DNA from: Aestuariivivens sediminis
GTDB taxonomy: Bacteria > Bacteroidota > Bacteroidia > Flavobacteriales > Flavobacteriaceae
Assembly: GCF_022662105.1 (NCBI RefSeq)
Contig: NZ_JAKMCP010000002.1
Coordinates: 310,001 to 374,000, forward strand
DNA: 64,000 bases
Reading direction: 5' to 3'
This document shows positions 29,740 through 39,898 of the stretch, in pieces (the first letter of the stretch is position 1; every line of letters begins with the position of its first letter). A model generated the notes under the pieces. It saw nothing but the letters and a program-made list of their open reading frames with translations. It ran no database searches and was not told where the DNA came from. A program made the translations under genes and the position numbers.

Positions 29740-32700
29740 TTATGCTTCTGTTGTATTTCTCACTTTGGTCTGGTACATCACGTTTGGTTTTGTGCCAACA
29801 TGCTCCAACAGGTGATACATACGATTATCTTCTTTTAGTTTTGCAACTTTACTTTCCTTATCATTAATATCTCCAAACACCATAGCACCATTACCACAAG
29901 CCGCAGAACATGCCGTATGGAATTCCCCATCCTTAATGTCACGCCCATCGCGTTTGGCGTCCAAAATGGTTTTTTGGGTTTTTTGGATACACATCGAACA
30001 TTTCTCCATAACGCCACGAGAACGTACAACGACATCCGGGTTTAATACCATACGACCCAAATCGTCATTCATATGATAATCAAACTCCTCATTATTATTG
30101 TACAAGAACCAGTTAAAACGGCGCACTTTATAAGGACAGTTGTTAGCACAATACCGTGTCCCTACACAACGGTTATAGGCCATATGGTTTTGTCCCTGAC
30201 GACCATGTGATGTTGCCGCAACCGGACAAACCGTTTCACATGGTGCGTGGTTACAGTGCTGACACATAACTGGCTGAAACGCGACCTGAGGGTTTTCAGA
30301 AGCCCTTTCCATTTCATTAAATTCACTCAACGAACTTCCTAGACCAGATATATCATCCTTCTTCTCATTGTCGCTTTCAAAGGAATCTTGTGAGGAATAA
30401 TAGCGATCTATACGCAGCCAATGCATATCACGGCTCCTTCTAACTTCCGTTTTACCAACTACGGGTACGTTGTTCTCGGAATGGCATGCAATAACACAAG
30501 CCCCACAACCGGTACAAGCGTTCAAATCGATGGATAAATTAAAGTGATGCCCTATAGAACGATCAAATTCATCCCACAAATCAACATCAGGTGACGTCAC
30601 CGGTGTCTCTTCATGATTTAATGACACCACCGGAACAGCATTCCAATGTGCCTTATCTTTGGTATTGAATATCTCCAGGGTGGTTTCCTTAACAATATCA
30701 CCACGTCCCATTAAGGTATTGTGTAACTGAACACAGGCAAACTCATGTTCCCCTCCCACGGCTTCAACGGTGACTTGTTGGACCGTATTAAAGGCCTGAT
30801 ATAATGGATAAGCATTAACGCCTGTCTGCATTTCAGATTTCATACCCTTGGTTTTCCCGTAACCTAGTGCCAAACCAACAGATCCTTTTGCCTGCCCGGG
30901 TTGAATGATAACAGGTGCTGTAATACTGACCCCGTTAACGGTAATCTTGGCATAGTTACTATTTAAAGCCCCATTGGCTACATAGGTGTTTACTAAACCT
31001 AAATTATCAGCATCGGCTTTTGAAACGGTTAAATAGTTGTCCCAGGCCGTCCTGGTAATAGGATCCGGAAACTCCTGTAACCAGGGGTTGTTGGCCTGTT
31101 GGCCATCTCCCATCCCTACTTTAGTGTATAAGGTAAGTTCCAAACTGCCATCTGTGAATGTCGCTGAAGAAACCAGAGCTTGGGCTGCATTACTTGAGAC
31201 TGCAGTTTCTGAAGGGGCTTCTGTTGCATCAGAAGCGGTTGTATCTTGGGTTTCCGTGGCAATATTTCCAACGTACACGCCATCGTGCAAGGCTTGATTG
31301 AATGAGCTATCGCCTAAGATAGTAGCACCCCAGGCCTCTTTAATATAATCGTGATAAGAACGGTCATTCCCCGTCCACTTTAGTAAGGCTTCTTGAAATT
31401 GTCTGGTATCGAACAAGGGACGAATGGTCGGTTGTGTTAAGCCATAATGCCCTTTCTTTAACTCCACATCTCCCCATGCCTCCAAATAGTGCGGAGTAGC
31501 AGCCAAATAGTCACACAATGATGCCGTTTCGTCTTCCTTCATTGAGAAACCTACGGACAGGCTTACCGTTTTTAGACCTTCAACAAAATCGGTTGCATTG
31601 GGTAAGGTATATACCGGGTTAACGCCACACATAATAATGGCGCCTACATTACCAGCCTTCATATCGGCTACTAATTGTGCCACCGCTTTGGCATTACCCT
31701 GTCTTGTTTTAATAGTTGTTTCTGGATCGAATGCCTTGCTGGCCAGAGATTCATTGATTTCAAGTACGACCATTTGCGCATTGACATCCTGTATCCCCGT
31801 TACTACAACACCTTTACTGCCTGCTCTTTTGAGTTGTGATGCCGCACTTTCGACCGACAAAGCAATCGCTTCCGGCAGATCAACGGCGACATTTTTACCG
31901 GTAATTAAACTATGTAATTTGGCCAAGACCAACTTTTGTTGTGTCGGTGTTAAAGGCACACGCTTATCGGCATTGGCTCCCGATAGTGACAAATTCGATT
32001 CAAATTGAATATGTCTTGACATTTTTCCATGGCTGGGTACTCTGTTTTTAGCATATCCGGAATCAAAACCACCACCTTGCCAATCTCCTAAGAAATCAGC
32101 GCCAACGGATACAATGGTCATGGCCTCGGAAAAATCGTAATTGGCCAGTCCGCGTTCACCATATTTTGCCTCGTAGGCATCTAAAGCAGCCGATTCTGAA
32201 ACCGCATCATAAATCACATGTTGAGCCGTTGTATATTTTTCCTTGAATTCTGAAATTAATTTACCGGTTGAAGGACTTGCAAAAGTTTGTGTTAATAGCA
32301 CAATGGCCTTGCCTTCATTAGTTAACTTAGCCAATTCTGAAGTAACTTCATCATCCAACTGGCTCCATGAAATGGACTCCCCATTTTTTCTGGGTCCCTG
32401 AACCCTTAAACTATCGTAAAGGCCTAATACGGAAGCATTCACCCTGGCATTGGCTCCACCATTGGTTGTTGCCATGGCATTACGCTCTATTTTTATAGGC
32501 CGCCCTTCACGTGTTTTAACCAATATACTTGCAAAATCAAACCCGTCCGCAATAGTGCTCGCATAATAGTTTGCCACACCGGGAATGATCTCGGTAGGCT
32601 GTACCACATAAGGTATGGACTTTTTAACGGGTCCCTCACAGGCTGCTAAAGATGCAGCTGCTGTACTAAACCCAACATATTTTAAGAAATCGCGTCGTGT

Positions 32701-32850
32701 TGTGGAAGCAGATTCTAAAGTGGTTTTATCGCCTAAAAATTCATCGGTAGGAATTTCTTCTACAAACTCGTTCTGTTTTAGAGTCTCAACAATAGAACTA
32801 TTTTCGTTTAGCTCCTCAACACTTTTCCAGTATTTCTTGTTTGATGACAT
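29740..32850 (-). CDS. actB: ACIII subunit ActB, molybdopterin-oxidoreductase-like iron-sulfur protein
   Basis: 1036 residues. A Tat-like signal TTRRDFLKYVGFSTAAASLA starts about residue 51 after an unusual N-terminal extension, as in 'TAT-variant' members, and is followed by a cysteine (AACEG). The large middle part resembles molybdopterin oxidoreductases but in ACIII carries no molybdenum. The C-terminal third has the clusters: CTGCGACVIACHSENN, MCQHCNHAPCETVCP, RCVGTRYCANNCPYK and KCSMCIQKTQ, for three 4Fe-4S and one 3Fe-4S centre. It moves electrons from quinol to the haem subunits. Confidence 0.94.
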   Translation of the reverse strand: MSSNKKYWKSVEELNENSSIVETLKQNEFVEEIPTDEFLGDKTTLESASTTRRDFLKYVGFSTAAASLAACEGPVKKSIPYVVQPTEIIPGVANYYASTIADGFDFASILVKTREGRPIKIERNAMATTNGGANARVNASVLGLYDSLRVQGPRKNGESISWSQLDDEVTSELAKLTNEGKAIVLLTQTFASPSTGKLISEFKEKYTTAQHVIYDAVSESAALDAYEAKYGERGLANYDFSEAMTIVSVGADFLGDWQGGGFDSGYAKNRVPSHGKMSRHIQFESNLSLSGANADKRVPLTPTQQKLVLAKLHSLITGKNVAVDLPEAIALSVESAASQLKRAGSKGVVVTGIQDVNAQMVVLEINESLASKAFDPETTIKTRQGNAKAVAQLVADMKAGNVGAIIMCGVNPVYTLPNATDFVEGLKTVSLSVGFSMKEDETASLCDYLAATPHYLEAWGDVELKKGHYGLTQPTIRPLFDTRQFQEALLKWTGNDRSYHDYIKEAWGATILGDSSFNQALHDGVYVGNIATETQDTTASDATEAPSETAVSSNAAQALVSSATFTDGSLELTLYTKVGMGDGQQANNPWLQEFPDPITRTAWDNYLTVSKADADNLGLVNTYVANGALNSNYAKITVNGVSITAPVIIQPGQAKGSVGLALGYGKTKGMKSEMQTGVNAYPLYQAFNTVQQVTVEAVGGEHEFACVQLHNTLMGRGDIVKETTLEIFNTKDKAHWNAVPVVSLNHEETPVTSPDVDLWDEFDRSIGHHFNLSIDLNACTGCGACVIACHSENNVPVVGKTEVRRSRDMHWLRIDRYYSSQDSFESDNEKKDDISGLGSSLSEFNEMERASENPQVAFQPVMCQHCNHAPCETVCPVAATSHGRQGQNHMAYNRCVGTRYCANNCPYKVRRFNWFLYNNNEEFDYHMNDDLGRMVLNPDVVVRSRGVMEKCSMCIQKTQKTILDAKRDGRDIKDGEFHTACSAACGNGAMVFGDINDKESKVAKLKEDNRMYHLLEHVGTKPNVMYQTKVRNTTEA

Positions 32851-32941
32851 ATTATTTAATTGAATTACTTCTTAAATTTATTTTTACCCTTCTACTGCGT
32901 TTCAACGTAGCGCAGTACACTCGTTTAATGCGACACATTAT

Positions 32942-34234
32942 TTAATAATGGCACTTACCACATTCCAGACCTCCCATTTGGGCTGCCGTTAAATTTTCTA
33001 CACCATATTTTTTAGAAAGTTCTTCATGAATTTTCTCGTAATAGGCATTATCCTCCACTTTAACATTGGTCTCCCTATGGCAATTGATACACCATCCCAT
33101 GGTCAAGGGCGCATCCTGATAAAGAATTTCCATTTCCTCAACCGGACCGTGACAGGTTTGGCATTCTACACCGGCAACCGAAACGTGCTGAGAGTGATTA
33201 AAATACACAAAGTCCGGTAAATTATGGATACGCACCCATTTTACCGGTTGCGATTCGCCTGTATATCTTTGATCGGCATCACTCCATCCGGCTGCAGCAT
33301 ATAATTTTTGAATTTCACCATCATAGAATTCTTTAGAATATTCCGGAGAAGTCTCCCCTTTGTACTCATAAATGGATTTATGGCAGTTCATACAGATGTT
33401 CAATGATGGTATTCCGGATGATTTACTCACCCGTGCTGAGGAGTGACAATATTTACAATCAATACCATTGTCTCCTGCGTGAATTTTATGTGAAAAATGT
33501 ATGGGCTGTACGGGTTGATACCCTTGATCTATACCAATTTGCATAAGATAACCAAATACATAATAAGCACTTGCCAATAAGAAGAAAATGGCAACCACTA
33601 ACATAAGAAACTGGTTTTGCACGAAAGCTTTCCATAAGGGTGTCCTTCTGGATTCCTCGGGCAATTCAATATTTTGAGCCACAGCAAACCGACGCAGTGT
33701 TTTGTTAACCAAATACAGGCCAAGCGCTAACAACATAAAAAGAATGGCTATCGCTCCCAAAATAATTTCGTTTGAAATACCTCCCTGAGCGGCAGGTGTC
33801 ACAGCAACACCGGTTCCAGCAGCCGGAGCTACAGGTGCGGCTTTTTCCTGGGCAGTATAAGCCAAAATATTATTTAAATCCTCATCTGTTAATTGAGGAA
33901 ATGCGGTCATAGCAGCACCACCATAATCGTTATACACCTTATTAGCATAGGCATCTCCAGATTTAATAACACCGGCACTATTACGCACCCAGGCATAAAT
34001 CCATTCTCTATCCAACCCTTGCTCATCCGCCAAACGTTGTTCCACTTGACGCAAAGCAGGACCCGTCATTTTTTTATCCAATTGGTGACAAGCTGCACAA
34101 TTGGCATTGAATAAAGATTTCCCTTTAGCTGGATCCCCTTCCTGGGCTGAAAGTGTTGTAGTAAATGCTAATAAAACAATTAATCCAAAACGAAGTAAGC
34201 AATAGCTTAATTTACGGTAATTTACCTGTATCAT
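32942..34234 (-). CDS. actA: ACIII subunit ActA, multihaem cytochrome c with fused monohaem domain
   Basis: 430 residues from the ATG at 34234; an upstream in-frame ATG at 34300 adds 22 residues before the signal peptide and is rejected. Order: signal peptide (to LSAQ), monohaem cytochrome c domain (CAACH), two transmembrane helices near residues 150-170 and 205-230, then five haem motifs CKYCH, CMNCH, CQTCH, CINCH and CGKCH, the last two residues from the end. Six CxxCH sites in total. It is the first gene of the act-cox operon. Confidence 0.93.
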   Translation of the reverse strand: MIQVNYRKLSYCLLRFGLIVLLAFTTTLSAQEGDPAKGKSLFNANCAACHQLDKKMTGPALRQVEQRLADEQGLDREWIYAWVRNSAGVIKSGDAYANKVYNDYGGAAMTAFPQLTDEDLNNILAYTAQEKAAPVAPAAGTGVAVTPAAQGGISNEIILGAIAILFMLLALGLYLVNKTLRRFAVAQNIELPEESRRTPLWKAFVQNQFLMLVVAIFFLLASAYYVFGYLMQIGIDQGYQPVQPIHFSHKIHAGDNGIDCKYCHSSARVSKSSGIPSLNICMNCHKSIYEYKGETSPEYSKEFYDGEIQKLYAAAGWSDADQRYTGESQPVKWVRIHNLPDFVYFNHSQHVSVAGVECQTCHGPVEEMEILYQDAPLTMGWCINCHRETNVKVEDNAYYEKIHEELSKKYGVENLTAAQMGGLECGKCHY

Positions 34235-34316
34235 ATTTTTGGTTAAATTAACTTCTAAACTTTGGTACGATTTTTTCAATGATAAACAAAAAAAGCACAA
34301 TTAAAAAAATCTGTCG

Positions 34317-34347
34317 CAAAAGTAATATATCTAGTCGATTTTAGAAA
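34317..34347 (-). promoter_or_regulatory. predicted promoter of the act-cox operon
   Basis: On the minus strand a TACTTTTG box (34317-34324) matches the Bacteroidota -7 consensus TAnnTTTG exactly. TTTC stands 19 bp upstream at the -33 position (consensus TTTG). Transcription would start about 75 bp before actA. Confidence 0.55.
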
Positions 34348-34421
34348 TGTTAGAGAACTGTTAATTACTAATTTAGACAGTTTCTAAATAATAAAAAGTC
34401 CGCATTTTAGTTAATAACGTA

Positions 34422-34429
34422 TACCTTTG
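34422..34429 (+). promoter_or_regulatory. possible -7 box for the SPOR gene
   Basis: TACCTTTG fits TAnnTTTG exactly and lies 18 bp before the ATG at 34448. No convincing -33 box is seen at the expected distance, so this is a weak call. Confidence 0.35.
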
Positions 34430-34447
34430 TATAAATAATCTTATCCC

Positions 34448-34831
34448 ATGAAATCATTACCTTTTAAAATCATTTTATCCTTAGCCGTATTTTGTATTTT
34501 ATCAACTAATTACACACAAGCACAACAGGGTCATGTCATTTTAAATCAGGATAAATCGATAAATAATTTATTGGATTTAAAAAAGGAAATAAATCAGGAG
34601 AGCAACGATTATTATAAAATACAGATTTATTCCGGCGATAGAACAGGCGCTCAAAATGCTCAAAAAGAATTCCATTTGGCTTTCGATAATTGGAAATCCC
34701 GATTAGAATATGAGTCCCCAAACTTTAAAATTTGGGTCGGTAATTATCGCATTCGTCTCGAAGCAGACAGAGCCTTAAGACAGATTAAACAGAAGTTTTC
34801 CGGGGCTTTTATTTTTAAACCAAAAAAGTAA
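34448..34831 (+). CDS. secreted SPOR-domain protein
   Basis: 127 residues with a signal peptide (MKSLPFKIILSLAVFCIL to about TQAQ). The rest is a single SPOR-like domain: YYKIQIYSGDRTGAQNAQKEF, then NFKIWVGNYRIRLEADRALRQIKQKF. SPOR domains bind denuded glycan strands of septal peptidoglycan. Single gene, divergent from the act operon, ending before a bidirectional terminator. Confidence 0.85.
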   Translation: MKSLPFKIILSLAVFCILSTNYTQAQQGHVILNQDKSINNLLDLKKEINQESNDYYKIQIYSGDRTGAQNAQKEFHLAFDNWKSRLEYESPNFKIWVGNYRIRLEADRALRQIKQKFSGAFIFKPKK

Positions 34832-34875
34832 TGATTGAATATCGGTAATGTGTCGAAATACAAAAAAAGTGTTTT

Positions 34876-34950
34876 GTCATTCCAACGGAAGGCGGCATCT
34901 CTCGGTTAATCAAAAGATTCTTCACTTCGCTACGCTCCGTTCTGAATGAC
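34876..34950. repeat. dispersed intergenic repeat-like element
   Basis: The segment is bounded by inverted GTCATTC and GAATGAC and contains CTTCGCTACGCTCCGTTC. Elements of this wording recur between genes in Flavobacteriia; only one copy is seen in this window, so the repeat status rests on general knowledge. Confidence 0.45.
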
Positions 34951-35003
34951 AGAATGTGAATTATTACTCATACAGGCACCTTCATGTCATATCATATGAA
35001 AAC

Positions 35004-35034
35004 AAAAAAAAGGGACTAAAAGGTCCCTTTTTTG
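35004..35034. terminator. bidirectional terminator between the SPOR gene and infB
   Basis: An AGGGAC/GTCCCT stem with a short loop is flanked by a run of A on the left and a run of T on the right. It lies between convergent genes, 17 bp after the infB stop. Confidence 0.85.
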
Positions 35035-35050
35035 TTTGAATATTTTTGCT

Positions 35051-37750
35051 TTATTTCAGTTTCTTTTTAACCTCTACTTGTTGGAAGGCTTCGATAATAT
35101 CACCTTCTTTAATATCGTTGTAGTTTTTAATCTGCATACCGCAATCATAGCCTTTACTGACTTCTTTAACATCATCTTTAAAACGCTTTAAGGATGTTAA
35201 TTCTCCCGTAAAGAGTACCACGCCGTCTCTAATCAATCGGATTCCAGAATTTCTAAAAATCTTACCATTGGTAACCATACATCCCGCAATAGTTCCAATT
35301 TTTGAGATCTTGAACGTCTCCCTGATTTCGGCAGTTCCGGTAATTTCTTCCTTAAGCTCCGGCGATAACATACCTTCCATGGCATCTTTGAGATCATTGA
35401 TGGCATCATAGATGATCGAATACGTTCTGATATCAATTTCCTCCTTGTCCGCAAGACTTCTTGCGTTCCCCACCGGACGAACATTAAACCCTACGATAAT
35501 CGCATCAGATGCTGAAGCCAATAAGACATCACTTTCGGTGATGGCACCAACTCCTTTATGTAAAATATTGACCTGAATTTCCTCGGTGGATAGTTTTTGG
35601 AACGAATCGGTTAAGGCCTCTACCGAACCATCCACATCCCCTTTAAGGATGATGTTCAACTCTTGGAAATCACCCAAGGCGATTCGACGTCCTATTTCAT
35701 CCAAGGTAATATGACGTTGGGTTCGTACTGATTGTTCACGTTGTAATTGGGCCCTTTTGGTTGCAATTTGCTTGGCTTCGCGTTCGTCTTCAAAAACGTT
35801 AAATTTATCTCCGGCTTGCGGCGCACCATCCAACCCTAAAATGGATACAGGCGTCGAAGGTCCGGCTTCCTTCACTTCATTACCGCGCTCATCATGCATG
35901 GCTTTAACCTTACCACTGTGCTGACCTGCCAAAACATAATCTCCAACGCGTAAGGTTCCTCCCTGTACCAAAATGGTAGATACATACCCTCGCCCTTTAT
36001 CTAAATAGGCCTCAACAACCGTTCCCATTGCCGGTTTATTTGGATTTGCTTTTAATTCCAATAATTCGGCCTCGAGCAATACTTTTTCTAAAAGTTCCTT
36101 TACTCCTGTTCCTACTTTGGCAGAGATATCGTGAGATTGAATTTTACCACCCCAATCCTCAACCAATAAATTCATATTTGCTAATCCCTCTTTAATCTTT
36201 TCGGGGTTCGCATCCGGTTTATCAATTTTATTAATGGCAAATACTATGGGGACACCTGCTGCCTGTGCGTGAGCTATGGCCTCTTTGGTTTGTGGCATAA
36301 TATCGTCATCTGCCGCCACAACTATTATCGCCAAATCGGTTACCTGAGCCCCACGAGCACGCATTGCTGTAAAAGCTTCGTGACCTGGTGTATCCAAAAA
36401 TGCTATCTTTTGGCCATCTTCCAACTGAACACCATAGGCGCCAATATGCTGTGTGATACCCCCGGATTCCCCGGCTATAACATTTTCCTTACGGATATAA
36501 TCCAGTAGTGATGTTTTACCATGGTCTACATGACCCATTACGGTTACAATCGGAGCCCTTGGTTTTAAATCTTCAGGTTTGTCTTTAATGTCTTCAATGG
36601 CTTCTTCAATATCGGCAGTTACAAACTCCACTTTATAGCCAAATTCTTCGGCTACTATGGATAAGGTTTCCGCATCCAATCGTTGATTCATGGTGACCAT
36701 CATACCAAGTGACATACACGCCGATATAATTTGAGTCACCGGAACATCCATCATTGTTGCCACTTCACTTGCCGTTACAAATTCGGTAACTTTAAGGATC
36801 TTGCTTTCTGCAGCTTCCAGTTCCTGATCGAGCTGCGATTGTTCCCTGTGTTGTTCTCTTTTGTCTCGTCTGTATTTGGCCCCTTTCCCTTTACTGGATT
36901 TACCCTGCAATTTTTCAAGGGTTTCACGTACTTGTTTTTTTACATCCTCCTCACTGGGCTCTTCTTTTACAATGCTTCGACGCCCCTGACCTTGTTTGCC
37001 TTTAAACTTTCCGGACCTATCACTGCGCTGACCATCGCCTTTATTATCGAATGACGCTGGCGCTTTACTAATGCGACGACGCTTCTTCTTGTTTTTCGAT
37101 TCGTCCTTACTGGCAACTTTTTTATCTTCTTTCTTTTTCTTTGGCTTATTAAATTGCGACAAATCAATTTTGTCCCCAGCGATTTTTGGTCCCGAAAGCT
37201 TTTGGTATTTGGTTTCAACTTTTTCCTCAACCGCAGATTCCTCTTCTGAAGGTGCTTCCTTTTTAGCTTTTGGTTTTTTATCAACCTTTTTAACGGCTTC
37301 CTTTTCTGCCTTTACAGGTTCTGGTTTAGACGCTTCTTCCTTTTCAGGCTTTTCGGCAACCGCTTCTTTTGGCGTTTCCTTTTTTTCTTCTGCCTTTTTG
37401 GCATCAAGGTCTATTTTCCCAACCTGCTTTGGCCCGGAAAGTGTTTTTGTCGCTTTTATAACCTCCTCTTTATTGGCTAATTCTTTTTGTTTTTCTTCCA
37501 GTTCACGCTCACGTTGCTCCCGTAATAAATCTTTTTCCTTTTGTTTCGCCTCACTCACTTCTTGCGACGCCATTTTTTTATTGGCATCGGTTTCAAATTC
37601 ATTTGAAAGAATTAAATAAACCTCCTCAGAAATTTTTGTCGTTGGGCGCTTTTCAATTTCCACACCTTTGGAATCCAAAAACTCCACAGCACGGTCTAAA
37701 GAAATATTAAGCTCGCGTAATACTTTATTTAATCTAATTGTTTCAGCCAT
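35051..37750 (-). CDS. infB: translation initiation factor IF-2
   Basis: 899 residues. The N-terminal IF2_N domain (about 1-55) is followed by a very Lys/Glu-rich low-complexity region (about 65-320), a second IF2_N-like part ([24 protein letters not shown]) and the GTPase: [12 protein letters not shown] (G1), [11 protein letters not shown] (G3), [10 protein letters not shown] (G4). Domains II-IV complete the family length. It brings initiator tRNA to the ribosome. Third gene of rimP-nusA-infB. Confidence 0.97.
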   Translation of the reverse strand: MAETIRLNKVLRELNISLDRAVEFLDSKGVEIEKRPTTKISEEVYLILSNEFETDANKKMASQEVSEAKQKEKDLLREQRERELEEKQKELANKEEVIKATKTLSGPKQVGKIDLDAKKAEEKKETPKEAVAEKPEKEEASKPEPVKAEKEAVKKVDKKPKAKKEAPSEEESAVEEKVETKYQKLSGPKIAGDKIDLSQFNKPKKKKEDKKVASKDESKNKKKRRRISKAPASFDNKGDGQRSDRSGKFKGKQGQGRRSIVKEEPSEEDVKKQVRETLEKLQGKSSKGKGAKYRRDKREQHREQSQLDQELEAAESKILKVTEFVTASEVATMMDVPVTQIISACMSLGMMVTMNQRLDAETLSIVAEEFGYKVEFVTADIEEAIEDIKDKPEDLKPRAPIVTVMGHVDHGKTSLLDYIRKENVIAGESGGITQHIGAYGVQLEDGQKIAFLDTPGHEAFTAMRARGAQVTDLAIIVVAADDDIMPQTKEAIAHAQAAGVPIVFAINKIDKPDANPEKIKEGLANMNLLVEDWGGKIQSHDISAKVGTGVKELLEKVLLEAELLELKANPNKPAMGTVVEAYLDKGRGYVSTILVQGGTLRVGDYVLAGQHSGKVKAMHDERGNEVKEAGPSTPVSILGLDGAPQAGDKFNVFEDEREAKQIATKRAQLQREQSVRTQRHITLDEIGRRIALGDFQELNIILKGDVDGSVEALTDSFQKLSTEEIQVNILHKGVGAITESDVLLASASDAIIVGFNVRPVGNARSLADKEEIDIRTYSIIYDAINDLKDAMEGMLSPELKEEITGTAEIRETFKISKIGTIAGCMVTNGKIFRNSGIRLIRDGVVLFTGELTSLKRFKDDVKEVSKGYDCGMQIKNYNDIKEGDIIEAFQQVEVKKKLK

Positions 37751-37812
37751 AAATCGCCTTTAAAATACTCAAATATTTTTAATACTGTTCCCGTCAATAT
37801 AAGGAACAGCTC

Positions 37813-39045
37813 CTATTCTTCAAATTCTTCTCTTAAAATTCTAATAACCTCTTTTATCGTTTCTTCCTCGAGATCGGTTCGCTTCACAAGATCATCAACG
37901 TCTTGTTCCAAAACACTTTTAGCCGTATCTAAACCTGCCTTACTGAATTCTTCAATAATCCATGTATCGATTTCATCAGAAAACTCACTTAATTCAACAT
38001 CTTCTTCTGCACCTTCTCTAAATACGTCTATTTCATAACCAGTTAATTGCCCGGCCAATCTTATGTTATGGCCGCCACGACCAATAGCTTTACTTACCTC
38101 TTCCGGTTTTAAAATCACTTCTGCCCGTTTCGTATCTTCATCTATTTTAAGAGAGGTCACACGTGCCGGGCTCAAAGCCCTAGTAATGTAAAGTTGAAGG
38201 TTATTGGTGTAGTTAATGACATCAATATTCTCATTGCCCAACTCCCTCACAATACCGTGAATCCTGGAACCCTTCATCCCCACGCATGCTCCTACAGGAT
38301 CTATTCTGTCATCATAAGAATCTACGGCAACTTTTGCTTTTTCACCGGGTATTCTTACTACATTTTTAATGGTAATAAGACCATCAAAAACCTCAGGGAT
38401 TTCCTGTTCAAACAACTTCTCTAAGAATGTTGGGGAGGTTCTGGACATTATAATGGCCGGTTTAGCCCCTTTAAGCTCAACGCTTTCAATAATCCCTCTT
38501 ACATTATCTCCTTTTCTAAAGAAATCTGAAGGAATCTGTTTGTCTTTAGGCAACACAATTTCGTTACCTTCATCATCCAACAAAATCACAGCCCTATGAC
38601 GAATATGATGCACTTCAGCCGTATAAATTTCTCCAACTAAATCCTTGAATTGCTTGTAGATTATAGTGTTGTCATGCTCGTGAATTTTTGAAATCAGGTT
38701 TTGACGTAATGCTAAAATGGCACGTCTCCCTAAATCAATCAATTTTACTTCTTCTGATACATCCTCACCCACTTCAAAATCGGGTTCGATTTTACGCGCT
38801 TCCGAAAGTGAAATTTCCTGGTTTGGATCTTCTACTTCCCCATCGGCCACTACTACCCTATTTCTCCAAATCTCTAAATCTCCCTTATCCGGATTTACGA
38901 TGATATCGAAATTATCATCGTCTCCATATTTCTTTTTTAAGGCACTTCTAAATACATCTTCCAAGATGGCCATTAAGGTTACACGATCTATTAATTTATC
39001 GTCTTTAAATTCCGAAAAAGACTCAATTAACGCAACATTTTCCAT
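37813..39045 (-). CDS. nusA: transcription termination/antitermination factor NusA
   Basis: 410 residues: N-terminal RNA-polymerase-binding domain, S1 domain (VGEIYTAEVHHIRHRAVILLD), KH domains (PVGACVGMKGSRIHGIVREL, then VSKAIGRGGHNIRLAGQLTG) and an acidic C-terminus. Lacks the two C-terminal AR repeats of E. coli NusA, usual for Bacteroidota. It lies 14 bp after rimP. NusA could act on the hairpin in front of rimP. Confidence 0.96.
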   Translation of the reverse strand: MENVALIESFSEFKDDKLIDRVTLMAILEDVFRSALKKKYGDDDNFDIIVNPDKGDLEIWRNRVVVADGEVEDPNQEISLSEARKIEPDFEVGEDVSEEVKLIDLGRRAILALRQNLISKIHEHDNTIIYKQFKDLVGEIYTAEVHHIRHRAVILLDDEGNEIVLPKDKQIPSDFFRKGDNVRGIIESVELKGAKPAIIMSRTSPTFLEKLFEQEIPEVFDGLITIKNVVRIPGEKAKVAVDSYDDRIDPVGACVGMKGSRIHGIVRELGNENIDVINYTNNLQLYITRALSPARVTSLKIDEDTKRAEVILKPEEVSKAIGRGGHNIRLAGQLTGYEIDVFREGAEEDVELSEFSDEIDTWIIEEFSKAGLDTAKSVLEQDVDDLVKRTDLEEETIKEVIRILREEFEE

Positions 39046-39059
39046 AACGCTTTACTGAA

Positions 39060-39521
39060 TTAAAATTTAATCATAACTTTTGCTTCTACAATATCTTCAT
39101 AAGCAATACTCGCTTGCTTTTTTACGGTGACCTTACCCTTCCCTACAGGCTTTGGTTCCCTAACTTTCCATTCCAAAGTAATTTTTTCATCGGTTGCACT
39201 GGTTAAGGTCCCTTCTAATTTATCGTCAATGGTTTTTAATCCCAGTGTCCTATTGATGTGCTTTTTATACTGCCTTTTATTGACCAAGGGTGATGCCGCT
39301 CCTGCAGACATCACTTCTAAAGCAAAATCCTGCTCCTCTCTATCTAAATTATGCTCTATGGCGCGACTTATAAACATGCAGTCCTCAACTGTAACACCCC
39401 TATCACCGTCTATCACTATGTTAATTTTATTATCACTTGAAATAGTAAGGTTGATAAGGAACAAGTCCTCCCTTTGAGCCAAGGCGTCATTCAACAGTTT
39501 TTCAACAGCAGTATTAAACAT
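39060..39521 (-). CDS. rimP: ribosome maturation factor RimP
   Basis: 153 residues. A 30S subunit assembly factor with an alpha/beta N-terminal domain (IVIDGDRGVTVEDCMFISRAIEHNL) and a C-terminal SH3-like domain. The short VMSAGAASPL motif is typical for the family. The start codon lies only 10 bp after a strong terminator hairpin that follows the tRNA-Gln gene. Confidence 0.93.
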   Translation of the reverse strand: MFNTAVEKLLNDALAQREDLFLINLTISSDNKINIVIDGDRGVTVEDCMFISRAIEHNLDREEQDFALEVMSAGAASPLVNKRQYKKHINRTLGLKTIDDKLEGTLTSATDEKITLEWKVREPKPVGKGKVTVKKQASIAYEDIVEAKVMIKF

Positions 39522-39530
39522 TTTCAGTAT

Positions 39531-39556
39531 AAAAAGAGGGGACTTTCCGTCCCCTC
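39531..39556 (-). terminator. strong terminator hairpin between tRNA-Gln and rimP
   Basis: On the minus strand GAGGGGAC, loop GGAAA, GTCCCCTC form a perfect 8-bp stem followed by TTTTT. It ends the tRNA-Gln transcript about 120 bp downstream of the tRNA and stands 10 bp before the rimP ATG, so rimP-nusA-infB must be reached by readthrough or from a promoter in the 117-bp gap. Confidence 0.85.
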
Positions 39557-39673
39557 AATCTTTAATTTTTCCTTTCAATGCTGCAAATATATAATATTTT
39601 AATTAAAAATGGCATAGAATGCAGTTGAAATAAAAATCCCAACTCTAATTGTGAATTGGGACTTTCCCCGTTG

Positions 39674-39746
39674 TTGGCCTACTAGGGCTCGAACCTAGAC
39701 TCTTCTGAACCAAAATCAGACGTGTTGCCAGTTACACCATAGGCCA
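39674..39746 (-). tRNA. tRNA-Gln (anticodon TTG)
   Basis: A 73-nt cloverleaf read on the minus strand. The acceptor stem TGGCCTA pairs with TAGGCCA, the anticodon stem CTGA/TCAG holds loop TTTTGGT with anticodon TTG, and the T arm contains GGTTCGAGCCC. The CCA end is not encoded, which is common in flavobacteria. Confidence 0.97.
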
Positions 39747-39763
39747 TTGGTCTTTTGAGGGTG

Positions 39764-39793
39764 CAAATTTAGCACAAACTTTTATTTGAACAA
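39764..39793 (-). promoter_or_regulatory. predicted promoter of tRNA-Gln (and perhaps rimP-nusA-infB)
   Basis: Minus strand: TTG (39791-39793), exactly 19 bp, then TAAATTTG (39764-39771), a full match to the Bacteroidota consensus TTG-N19-TAnnTTTG. The expected start lies about 10 bp before the tRNA 5' end. Confidence 0.75.
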
Positions 39794-39898
39794 GATTTTT
39801 TTGAAAAAATAAACACCTAAACTTAACGTTTACTTAAAAATAGCCGGAATAGCATATTTATTGTTAAATTCGCCGTGGCTAACAAACATGGATATGAT

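Noticed and set aside
34876-34950. A further attC-like site near the SPOR gene
   Set aside because: It lacks the ACAAACC-GTT end and the left box; it looks like an ordinary flavobacterial intergenic repeat.
36967-37619. Long opposite-strand and shifted frames within infB
   Set aside because: They are shadows of the Lys/Glu-rich low-complexity region of IF-2.
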